DNA from: Pseudomonadota bacterium
Lineage (GTDB): Bacteria > Pseudomonadota > Gammaproteobacteria > Steroidobacterales > Steroidobacteraceae
Direction: 5' to 3'
DNA: 64,000 nt
Assembly (NCBI GenBank): GCA_023423935.1
Contig: JAFAEQ010000033.1
Coordinates: 167,255-231,254, forward strand
The notes under the pieces are model-generated. The model searched no databases and was not told the DNA's origin. It was given only the letters and a program-made list of their open reading frames with translations. Both the position numbers and the translations under genes were made by a program. Below, in pieces: positions 33,679 to 41,786 of the stretch. Within the stretch, counting starts at the first letter, position 1. Every line of letters begins with the position of its first letter.

Positions 33679-35871
33679 TCAGGTCAACGAAAAACCACTG
33701 CGAACGCTCAGCGGCGCATCGCCGTCGGCGAGCAGGACGCACGAATGCGCTGCGACGACGCAGTTTTCGCCGGAGGCGATGCGGTTGCCGAGATCGTTCG
33801 CGCGCCAGCGTGCCGTATCGAAGACGATCTGCCAGACCGCGTTGGTGATCGGCGCTGGCAATCTGAAATCGATTGGCTGGTCGCTGGCATTGCAAAGAAA
33901 CAGCAGATGTCCGTTCGGTGTTCCATGCGGATCGGTGAAAGCCTGGCCGATGAGCACGCCAATCGCACGCGCCTGTTCTTCGTGCCAGTCCGATGCGCTG
34001 AGCTCGTGACCGAGCGGATGTCGCCAGCTGACATCCTTGTGTTCGCGATCGACTTGGCGAGCGCCCTTGAGAAAGGTGTCGCGACGCAGACCCGGCGCCT
34101 GCCGTCTGAGTATCAGCAATTGACGCACGAAAGTGGTGAGCCAGCTGCGTCGCGCGGCCAGATCCCAATCGATCCAGCTGATCTCGTTGTCCTGGCAGTA
34201 CGCGTTGTTGTTGCCTCGCTGGGTGCGTCCGAACTCATCGCCCGCCTGCAGCATCGGAATGCCTTGCGAGAGCAGCACGGTCGCAAGCAGGTTGCGTACC
34301 TGGCGCTCACGCAGCTCGACGACGTCGGCATCTTCAGTGGGACCTTCGATCCCGCAGTTCCAGCTCAGGTTGTGATTGTGTCCGTCACGGTTGTCTTCGA
34401 GATTCGCCTCGTTGTGTTTGTCGTTGTAGGCGGTCGCATCGAACAGCGTGAAGCCGTCGTGGCAGGCCACGTAGTTGACGCTCGAGGTCGGACGACGCCC
34501 GGTATTGCGGAACAGATCGCTGGACCCCGCGAACCGCTCGGCGAAGTTGCCGAGGATGCCGGGATTACCGCGCCAGAAGCCACGCATGGTGTCGCGATAG
34601 AGATCGTTCCATTCGGCCCATGCGGCCGGAAAGTGCCCCAGCTGGTAACCGTCGGGACCGACATCCCAGGGCTCTGCGATCAATTTGCAGTAGCGCAGCG
34701 ACGGTTCGGCGGCGACGGCTTTGAAGAACGCGGAGTCGGTGCGGAAGCGACCGTTGTCGCGGCCGAGGACCGCGGCAAGATCGAAGCGGAAGCCATCGAC
34801 GTGCATCTCTTCGACCCAGTAGCGCAGACAATCGATGATCATCGATCGTGTCACCGCATGCGCCATGCCGATCGTGTTGCCCGTGCCGGTACGGTTCACG
34901 TAGTTGCGCATGTTGGTGGGTTCGAGCTTGTAGTACGCGGCGTTATCGAACCCGCGCCAGCTCAGTGTCGGCCCTTGCCCATCGCCTTCTGCGGTGTGGT
35001 TGAACACCACATCGAGAATGACTTCGATGCCCGCGGCATGCATTGCCTTGACCATCGTCTTGAACTCGCTCACCGCATCGCGCACCGCATACTGCGGCGC
35101 GGGCGCGAACCAGGAGATCGAGTTGTAGCCCCAGTAGTTCACGAGCCCCTTCTCGACGAGGAAGCGCTCGGGGATGAACGCCTGCACCGGCAGCAGCTCG
35201 ACTGCGGTGACACCGAGATGCTTGAGGTAATTGATCACTTCGGGATGGGCGAGCCCGAGATAGGTGCCGCGGTGCTGCTCGGGAATGCGTGGATGCAGCT
35301 TCGTGAAGCCTTTGACATGCAGCTCGTAGATCACCGAATCGCGCCAGGGCGTCGCAGGAGGCCGATCGCCCTCCCAATCGAACGCGGGGTCGACGACACG
35401 GCCCTTGTAGTTGTAGGCCGCACTGTCCTGCGTATCGGGTTGCTCAGCCGGTGTCTCCGTCGTCGCGACCGGTGCTTCCGGACGCACGCTTCCGAGCAGC
35501 GCGTCGTTCCAGGTGAAGGTGCCGCCGAGCGCGCGTGCATAGGGATCGAGCAACAGTTTCGCGGGGTTGTAGCGCAGTCCGTACTGCGGATCGAACGGGC
35601 CGTAAGCACGATATCCATAGTGCAGTCCCGCGCGGCCGTGCGGCGCGGGCAGAAAACCGTGCCATACGTTTTCGGTGCGCTCGGGCAACGCGAAGCGCGC
35701 GATTTCATGAACGCCTGACGCATCGAACAGACACAGTTCGATACGCGCCGCGCTGCCACCGTACACGGCAAAGTTGACGCCTTCAGCGGTCAGCGTCGCA
35801 CCGAGCGGCTCGGGCGATCCTGCTTGGAGAGTGACGTTGGTGAAGTCGGTCGGTATCGCGGTCGAATCCAT
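33679..35871 (-). CDS. glgX: Glycogen debranching enzyme GlgX
   Basis: A 730-residue GH13_11 isoamylase-type enzyme that removes alpha-1,6 branches from phosphorylase-limit glycogen. An N-terminal CBM48 (about 20-110; TLTAEGVNFAVYGGSAARIELCLFD) precedes the barrel: VIYELHVKGFTKLHP, VVFNHTAEG, DGFRFDLAAVLGRDNG (nucleophile Asp), LIAEPWDVGPDGYQLG (acid Glu), and NYVACHDGFTL. A short acidic/Thr insertion (EAPVATTETPAEQPDTQ) sits after the CBM. The C-terminal beta domain is complete. It is third in glgP-glgB-glgX-malQ. Confidence 0.94.
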   Translation of the reverse strand: MDSTAIPTDFTNVTLQAGSPEPLGATLTAEGVNFAVYGGSAARIELCLFDASGVHEIARFALPERTENVWHGFLPAPHGRAGLHYGYRAYGPFDPQYGLRYNPAKLLLDPYARALGGTFTWNDALLGSVRPEAPVATTETPAEQPDTQDSAAYNYKGRVVDPAFDWEGDRPPATPWRDSVIYELHVKGFTKLHPRIPEQHRGTYLGLAHPEVINYLKHLGVTAVELLPVQAFIPERFLVEKGLVNYWGYNSISWFAPAPQYAVRDAVSEFKTMVKAMHAAGIEVILDVVFNHTAEGDGQGPTLSWRGFDNAAYYKLEPTNMRNYVNRTGTGNTIGMAHAVTRSMIIDCLRYWVEEMHVDGFRFDLAAVLGRDNGRFRTDSAFFKAVAAEPSLRYCKLIAEPWDVGPDGYQLGHFPAAWAEWNDLYRDTMRGFWRGNPGILGNFAERFAGSSDLFRNTGRRPTSSVNYVACHDGFTLFDATAYNDKHNEANLEDNRDGHNHNLSWNCGIEGPTEDADVVELRERQVRNLLATVLLSQGIPMLQAGDEFGRTQRGNNNAYCQDNEISWIDWDLAARRSWLTTFVRQLLILRRQAPGLRRDTFLKGARQVDREHKDVSWRHPLGHELSASDWHEEQARAIGVLIGQAFTDPHGTPNGHLLFLCNASDQPIDFRLPAPITNAVWQIVFDTARWRANDLGNRIASGENCVVAAHSCVLLADGDAPLSVRSGFSLT

Positions 35872-35967
35872 GGCGAAAAAATGAGCAAGTTCTTGGAAGG
35901 CCGAAAGAGCGACACCTTACACGGTTATGCGCGCAGGCAGTCAAGCGTGCGGAGCTGGTGCAATCCC

Positions 35968-37863
35968 TCAGATCTGCAGTGCCCAGACCATCATTGCCAG
36001 CGGCGGGACATCGATCTGGATTCGTGCCGGAAAATCCCGAAATCCCTCAGCGGCCGCATGAAGCTCCGTTTGCTTCGAATAGCCCGAACCGCCGAACGAC
36101 TCCGCATCGCTGTCGGCGAGCTTCCTGTACGTGCCTGAGGCCGGCGCACCGAAGACATACCCGGGACGCGGCACCGGCGTCGCATTGAAGATGCACAGAA
36201 GGTGGGTGCCTTCCTCCGCGTGCACGCGCTTGCGAATGAACGCAAACACGCTCTCCTCGCGATTGTCGACTTCGAGCCAGCGAAATCCATTCCAGTCGTG
36301 CTCGCTTGCGTGCAGCTCCGGATACTCGCGATACAAGCGGTTCATCGCGCGGTTCCAGTCCTGCAACTGCCGATGCGAAGGATGCGCAAGCGCCGCCCAC
36401 GCCAGATCCTCGTAATCGCGCCATTCGTGCCATTGGCCGAACTCGCCGCCCATGAACATGAGCTTCTTGCCCGGGTGAACCGTCTGATAGCCGATGAGCA
36501 GCCGATAGTTGGCGCGCTTGCGCCATTCATCGCCCGGCATCTTGTCGAGCAGCGAGCGTTTGCCATGCACGACTTCATCGTGCGACAGCGGCAGGATGAA
36601 ATTCTCCGAGAACGCGTACATGAACGAGAAAGTGATCAGATTGTGCTCATGCCGGCGATACAGAGGATCGAGCGACATGTAGCGCAGCGTGTCGTTCATC
36701 CAGCCCATGTTCCATTTGAACCAGAATCCCAGACCGCCCAGGTGCGTCGGACGCGTGACGCCCGGAAAAGCGCTCGACTCCTCCGCCATGGTCACAACGC
36801 CTGGAAAATAATGGCCGATGGTCCAGTTGAGCTGTTTCAGGAATTCGATCGCTTCGAGATTCTCACGACCGCCATATTGATTGGGCAGCCACTCGCCCGG
36901 ATTGCGTGCGTAATCCAGATAGAGCATCGAGGCCACGGCATCCACGCGCAGGCCATCGATGTGATATTCCTCGAGCCAGAACAGTGCGTTCGACACGAGA
37001 AAGTTGCGCACCTCGTGTCGCCCGTAATTGAAGATCTTCGTGCCCCATTCGACGTGCTCGCCGCGACGCGCATCCTGATGCTCGTAGAGATGAGTGCCAT
37101 CGAATTCCGCGAGGCCATGGGCATCGCGCGGGAAATGCGCGGGCACCCAGTCCATGAACACGCCGATGCCCGCCTGATGGCAGCGATCGACGAATCGTTT
37201 GAAATCCCGAGGCGTGCCGTGACGCGCGGTGGGCGCGAAGTGCCCCAGCACCTGATAACCCCATGAACCGTCGAACGGATGCTCGGCCACGCCGATCAGC
37301 TCGATGTGGGTATAGCCGAGATCCTGCACATACGGAATCAACTGATCGGCAAGCTCATCCCAGGTGAGAAACGCAGGCTTGCGATGCCAGGAACGTCGCC
37401 ACGAGCCGGGATGCACTTCATAGATCGCGATCGGCTCGCGGGTCGGATTGGCCGTCGCACGCTTCGCCATCCATTCGCCGTCGCTCCATTCGTAGCCGCT
37501 CAGGTCCGCAACGATCGATGCGTTGTCCGGGCGCAGCTGCATCTGAAATCCATACGGGTCGGATTTCAGTACCGGATGATCGTGAATCGTGCGGACCTCG
37601 TATTTATAGAGTGCGCCGGGCCCCAGATCCGGGATGAACAACTGCCATACGCCCGACGCACCGATGCGCTGCATGCGATGCGACTGGCCGGACCACGCGT
37701 TGAAATCGCCTACAACACTGACTGCGCGCGCGTTCGGCGCCCACACCGCAAAGCGCGTGCCCCTGACCCCGTCGACTTCGTCGAGGTGCGCACCGAGCTT
37801 GCGATAAATGTAGTGGTGATTGCCTTCGCCGAAGAGATGAAGATCGAGATCGGAAATCGACAT
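35968..37863 (-). CDS. glgB: 1,4-alpha-glucan branching enzyme
   Basis: A 631-residue GH13_9 enzyme that forms alpha-1,6 branch points. It begins directly with the CBM48 (N2) domain (LHLFGEGNHHYIYRKLG...RFAVWAPNARAVSVVGDFN) and lacks the extra N1 module of E. coli GlgB (728 aa), so it is the short form. Barrel motifs: ELIGVAEHPFDGSWGYQ, MDWVPAHFPRD, GLRVDAVASMLYLDY (nucleophile), VTMAEESSAFPGVTRP (acid), and LSHDEVVHGKRSLLDKMPGD. A branching enzyme inside an otherwise degradative cluster suggests the cell also makes glycogen, but no glgA or glgC is in the window. Confidence 0.95.
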   Translation of the reverse strand: MSISDLDLHLFGEGNHHYIYRKLGAHLDEVDGVRGTRFAVWAPNARAVSVVGDFNAWSGQSHRMQRIGASGVWQLFIPDLGPGALYKYEVRTIHDHPVLKSDPYGFQMQLRPDNASIVADLSGYEWSDGEWMAKRATANPTREPIAIYEVHPGSWRRSWHRKPAFLTWDELADQLIPYVQDLGYTHIELIGVAEHPFDGSWGYQVLGHFAPTARHGTPRDFKRFVDRCHQAGIGVFMDWVPAHFPRDAHGLAEFDGTHLYEHQDARRGEHVEWGTKIFNYGRHEVRNFLVSNALFWLEEYHIDGLRVDAVASMLYLDYARNPGEWLPNQYGGRENLEAIEFLKQLNWTIGHYFPGVVTMAEESSAFPGVTRPTHLGGLGFWFKWNMGWMNDTLRYMSLDPLYRRHEHNLITFSFMYAFSENFILPLSHDEVVHGKRSLLDKMPGDEWRKRANYRLLIGYQTVHPGKKLMFMGGEFGQWHEWRDYEDLAWAALAHPSHRQLQDWNRAMNRLYREYPELHASEHDWNGFRWLEVDNREESVFAFIRKRVHAEEGTHLLCIFNATPVPRPGYVFGAPASGTYRKLADSDAESFGGSGYSKQTELHAAAEGFRDFPARIQIDVPPLAMMVWALQI

Positions 37864-37967
37864 GGGCTCTGGGTCGCAGTCTGTGGCTGTGGGGAGACAA
37901 CGAAGGAAACGCCGTTTCCGGTTCCGCTCTGGCCACAGTCTACAGCCTGCCGCTTGCCGCCCAACGA

Positions 37968-40430
37968 TCAGATCACCGGCTTGATGCCCCAGATGTTATC
38001 CGCGTACTCGCGGATACTGCGGTCGCTCGAGAATGGCCCCATGCTGAGCGCATTGATGATGGCTTGACGTGTCCAGGCGTCGGTGTCGCGGAAGAGCGCA
38101 TCGACCCTGTCCTGCGCTGCGGCGTAGGACTCGTAATCCGCCAGCACCAGGAAATGCTCGCCGTCACTCATGAGCCGGTCGACGACCATGGTCGAGTCGG
38201 ACAGGTTATCCGGGGTGAACAGCCCCGATTCGAGCGTCTGAATGGCCCGCTTCAGCTCGGGATTGCCGGCCACCACCTGCGCGGGCGAGTAGCCCAGGGC
38301 GCGCCGCGTGATCACCTCTTCGGCCGTCATGCCGAAGATGAAAATGTTCTCCTCGCCCACCGCATCGCGGATCTCGATGTTCGCGCCATCCAGCGTGCCG
38401 ATGGTGAGCGCACCGTTGAGCGAGAGCTTCATGTTTCCCGTGCCCGAAGCCTCCATGCCAGCGGTGGAAATCTGCTGCGAAAGATCCGCAGCCGGCATGA
38501 TCTCCTGTGCCAGGGACACGTCGTAATCGGGCAGGAAACAGAGCTTCAGCTTGTCGCCGACGCGCGGGTCGGAATTGATGACGCGCGCGACATTGTTGAT
38601 GAGTTTGATCACGGCTTTCGCCATGCGATAACCGGGTGCAGCCTTGCCGGCGATGATCACCACGCGCGGCACGATATCGGGCGCTTCGTTGTTGATGATG
38701 CGCAGATAGCGCACCACGACGTACACCAGGTTCAGGAGCTGCCGCTTGTACTCGTGAATGCGCTTCACCTGCACATCGAACAGCGCATCGGGACTCACTT
38801 TCTCGTTCAGGAGCAGTTCGATCGTTTTCGCGAGCCGCACCTTGTTCTCGCGCTTGATCGCCAGAAAACGCTGCCGAAAGTCGGGATCGTCGACTGCCCA
38901 TTTCAGGCGCTCGAGGTCTTCCAGATCGTTTTCCCACGCCGAGCCCAGCTTTTCGGTGATGAGTCCCGCAAGGCCGGGGTTCGCCTGCTTCAACCAGCGG
39001 CGCACGGCGATGCCATTGGTCACGTTCGTGAACCGGTCGGGCCACAGCTGCGCGAAATCCGCAAAGATGGTTTCGCGCATCAGCCGCGAATGCAGCTTCG
39101 CCACGCCGTTGACGCGATGGCTGCCGACGACCGACAGATACGCCATGCGCACACGGCGATCGCCGTCTTCGGCGATGAGCGACATGCGGCGGCGACGATC
39201 CATGTCGTTCGGATACTTGGCGCTGACTGCTTCGAGGAAATCGCGATTGATCTGATAGACGATCTGCAGATGGCGCGGCAACAGACGCTCGAAGAGCGAT
39301 ACCGGCCAGGTTTCCAGCGCTTCGGGCAGCAACGTGTGGTTGGTGTAGCCGCAGATGCGACGCGTCATCTGCCAGGCCCCGCTCCAGCCGATGTTGTACT
39401 CATCGACGAGCAGGCGCATGAGCTCGACGACCGTGAGCGCCGGATGCGTATCGTTCAACTGGATGGCAATGGCACGATCGAGCTCGCCGATGCCGCGTCC
39501 GTCGGCGAGATGCTGCGCGATCATGTCCTGGAGCGATGCGCTCACGCAGAAATACTGCTGCCGGAACCGCAGCTCCTTGCCCTGCGGCGTCGAATCGTCC
39601 GGATACAGCACGCGCGAGAGATTCTTCGCGTCCACCTGTTCGGCGACCGCGGCCGCATAGTTGCCCGCGTTGAAATCTTCGATGCGAAACGGCGTGACGG
39701 CCCGCCCCGACCACAGCCGCAGATGATTCACCGTGGGGCTGCGATTGCCGGGAATTAGCAGGTCATAAGCGACGGCCCAGACATCGTGGGTATCGACCCA
39801 TTCGTTGAGGACACGGCCCTTCTCGTCGCGCACCGACCGGACGTTGCCACCGAAGCGCACGCGATAACGGATGCCACCGCGGCCGCTTTCCCAGAAATTG
39901 TGCATGCCGAGCCAGGAGCTCGCGACTTCGCGCTGCGCGCCGTCGCTGCCGATGACCTGCATGAAAATGCCGTAGTCGTAGCGAATGCCGTAGCCCGTCG
40001 CGGCATAGCCGAGCGTCGCGAGCGAATCCAGAAAACACGCCGCGAGACGACCCAGACCGCCGTTGCCGAGACCCGGATCCTCTTCTTCCGCCGCGATGTC
40101 TTCGAGGTTGTGTCCGAACGCCGCAAGCGTCTCGCGCACCTCATCGATCAAGCCATCGTCGAACGACGACAACGCATTGATCAGGCTGCGTCCGAGCAGA
40201 AACTCCATCGACAGATAACAGACACGTTTGACATGCGCCTGCGCAACGCGGGTACGCGTCGCAATCCACCGCTCCGCGAGCTCCTCGCGCACGGCAATCG
40301 ACAGCGCATCGTAGAAATCACGACGTGTAGCCGAAGCAACAGACTTGCCGAGCGAGCGCTCGAGCCGATCGACGATGGCATCGCGAACGGCGCCGGGGCG
40401 AAGAGTGATGGAGGAGGGGAGAGAGGACAT
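37968..40430 (-). CDS. glgP: Glycogen/alpha-glucan phosphorylase
   Basis: An 820-residue GT35 enzyme that releases glucose-1-phosphate from glycogen ends. The PLP-site signature EASGTGNMKLSLNGALTIGTLDGANIEI contains the Schiff-base Lys. Other landmarks are YLSMEFLLGRSL, DPGLGNGGLGRLAACFLDSLA, YGIRYDYGIF, FTNVTNGIAVRRWL and RIHEYKRQLLN. Length is normal. It is the first gene of the minus-strand glycogen block, and its upstream side is the CTAG-rich repeat tract, so the block's promoter should lie in or next to that repeat. Confidence 0.96.
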   Translation of the reverse strand: MSSLPSSITLRPGAVRDAIVDRLERSLGKSVASATRRDFYDALSIAVREELAERWIATRTRVAQAHVKRVCYLSMEFLLGRSLINALSSFDDGLIDEVRETLAAFGHNLEDIAAEEEDPGLGNGGLGRLAACFLDSLATLGYAATGYGIRYDYGIFMQVIGSDGAQREVASSWLGMHNFWESGRGGIRYRVRFGGNVRSVRDEKGRVLNEWVDTHDVWAVAYDLLIPGNRSPTVNHLRLWSGRAVTPFRIEDFNAGNYAAAVAEQVDAKNLSRVLYPDDSTPQGKELRFRQQYFCVSASLQDMIAQHLADGRGIGELDRAIAIQLNDTHPALTVVELMRLLVDEYNIGWSGAWQMTRRICGYTNHTLLPEALETWPVSLFERLLPRHLQIVYQINRDFLEAVSAKYPNDMDRRRRMSLIAEDGDRRVRMAYLSVVGSHRVNGVAKLHSRLMRETIFADFAQLWPDRFTNVTNGIAVRRWLKQANPGLAGLITEKLGSAWENDLEDLERLKWAVDDPDFRQRFLAIKRENKVRLAKTIELLLNEKVSPDALFDVQVKRIHEYKRQLLNLVYVVVRYLRIINNEAPDIVPRVVIIAGKAAPGYRMAKAVIKLINNVARVINSDPRVGDKLKLCFLPDYDVSLAQEIMPAADLSQQISTAGMEASGTGNMKLSLNGALTIGTLDGANIEIRDAVGEENIFIFGMTAEEVITRRALGYSPAQVVAGNPELKRAIQTLESGLFTPDNLSDSTMVVDRLMSDGEHFLVLADYESYAAAQDRVDALFRDTDAWTRQAIINALSMGPFSSDRSIREYADNIWGIKPVI

Positions 40431-40436
40431 TTTTGA

Positions 40437-40872
40437 GGCCCTAGCTGCTAGCCACTAGTCTGCTAGCCAGAGATGAAAAGAGGAGAGAAGACATGAAGAA
40501 GGCTCTAGGGGCTAGGCTCTAGGCACTAGGAATGCCAGAGGCAGAAAGAAAAACGATGACCATAAAACATTCCATCTTTGAATCTGGCTAGGGCCTAGCG
40601 ACTAGGGCCTAGCGACTAGGGCCTAGCACCAGGAGTGCTAGGTGCAGAGAGCAAGACGATGACTGACGGACACTGCATCTCTGAATCTGGCTAGGGCCTA
40701 GCGACTAGGGCCTAACACCAGGCGTGCCAGATCCAGAAAGCAGAACGATGACCATAAGACATTCCATCTTTGAGTCTGGCTGGGGCCTAGCGACTAGCCG
40801 GGCACCAGGAGTGCCAGATGCAGACTGCATCTCTGACATCTGGCTAGGGCCTAGCACCTAGGGCCTAGCACC
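40437..40872. repeat. CTAG-rich imperfect repeat tract upstream of glgP
   Basis: A 436-nt spacer with about two dozen CTAG tetramers. The core unit reads 'atctggctagggcctagcgactagggcctagcaccaggagtgccag' followed by 'atgcagaaagcagaacgatgaccataagacattccatcttt'. Imperfect copies start near 40581, 40683, 40770 and 40837, with a diverged copy around 40501-40580. The start of the tract is 'ctagctgctagccactagtctgctagcc'. CTAG is normally rare in enterobacterial-type genomes, so this density is striking. It separates glgP (minus) from the lipoprotein gene (minus). No ORF was seen. Confidence 0.75.
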
Positions 40873-41484
40873 TCATTTCACTCCCAGCACTTTCTCTTCG
40901 ACGATGCGCCAGGAGCCGGATTCGCGGACGAGGACCAGTTGCTTGCGCAGGGAGTTCGTACCGAATTTCTGCACGAATGTGACCACGCGACGATCGGCGC
41001 CATCGGGTGTGACGCTGAGGCCTTCCACCATGGAGTCGGGCACTGGGCCGGTGGCGACCTGTTCACGACGCTGTTCCAGCCATTCGCGCGGGCCGGCGGC
41101 GTCGGTCGGCGCAGTGAAGCCGGTCGAATACAGCTCGATCACGGCGTCGGATTCGCGAGAGGCCCAGGCCTGCGCCCAGCTTGCGACGACTTCTTCGGGA
41201 GAGCGCGCGACTGTGCCGCTCGAACGGAAATAGGAAGGAGGTTGCGCGAGGCACCCACCGCCCGCCTTGCCGGCGGTGGTATTGGCTTTGGGAATGGTGA
41301 GTGCGGCCGAGCTGTCGGGCTGGCTGAAGCCATCCGGCACTTTGAGCGGCGCATCGCTCCGCGCCGACATATAGGGTTCCTTGAGATCGTCGCAGTTGCG
41401 CGCCGAGCCGCCGCAGGCGGACAGCGCTGACACGCAGATCGCAAGGCTTAGAAACGACATCCAGCGTCGATTGAGCAGCAGCAT
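40873..41484 (-). CDS. Lipoprotein with C-terminal NTF2-like domain
   Basis: A 203-residue protein. The signal peptide ends in lipobox LSAC (SALSACGGSARNC), so the protein is lipidated. Residues about 35-75 are a Ser/Pro-rich linker with a second Cys pair. The C-terminal 110 residues (EEVVASWAQAWASRESDAVIELYS ... RESGSWRIVEEKVLGVK) have the helix-then-sheet pattern and closing GSWRIVEE strand of NTF2/SnoaL-like L,D-transpeptidase-associated or DUF4440 domains. No catalytic residues are identifiable. Function is unknown; possibly envelope related given the divergent alpha-2-macroglobulin gene. Confidence 0.75.
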   Translation of the reverse strand: MLLLNRRWMSFLSLAICVSALSACGGSARNCDDLKEPYMSARSDAPLKVPDGFSQPDSSAALTIPKANTTAGKAGGGCLAQPPSYFRSSGTVARSPEEVVASWAQAWASRESDAVIELYSTGFTAPTDAAGPREWLEQRREQVATGPVPDSMVEGLSVTPDGADRRVVTFVQKFGTNSLRKQLVLVRESGSWRIVEEKVLGVK

Positions 41485-41574
41485 TGAGGGTGTTCTCGAA
41501 AGAAAGCAGCTGAAGAGTCATCCGCCCGCTCTTCGCGCCGGGGACACGGCAAGACTCAACTCAGCGTTCAGCTG

Positions 41575-41602
41575 AAAAAACCGCGTCCGAAGGCCCGCGG
41601 TT
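41575..41602 (-). terminator. Minus-strand Rho-independent terminator inside the lipoprotein / alpha-2-macroglobulin spacer
   Basis: Read on the minus strand: AACCGCG, a 10-nt loop (GGCCTTCGGA), CGCGGTT, then an unbroken T-run (plus-strand AAAAAA at 41575-41580). No annotated minus-strand gene ends here; the nearest one (the lipoprotein) starts downstream of it. It may stop a short unannotated minus-strand transcript beginning within 41603-41786, or insulate the lipoprotein gene. The remaining part of this 302-nt spacer shows no gene. Confidence 0.65.
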
Positions 41603-41786
41603 TGTGTCCGGCTACCGTACCGTGTCCGAACAGGCCAAGGCAAGGCGACAGTCCACGAGTTGCGCCTGTAGGACAGCGGCCAGGCGTCATCGTTCGCTGC
41701 CATGGTCGCGCCACATTTGCAGCACCCTTCCGGCACAATCGCGCGCCACGATCGAGCCATCGAGAGCTCGGCACGAGCGGGTGCGT

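Noticed and set aside
33745..35718. 657-codon plus-strand ORF opposite glgX
   Set aside because: Antisense shadow of a high-GC gene; the glgX catalytic motifs on the other strand are complete.
38064..39758. 564-codon plus-strand ORF opposite glgP
   Set aside because: Shadow of glgP; no start signal and no recognisable domains.
41690..41745. SRP (4.5S) RNA on the minus strand, suggested by 'gccggaagggtgctgc'
   Set aside because: The GGAA loop is there but the conserved AGCAGCC arm and its pairing partner are missing.
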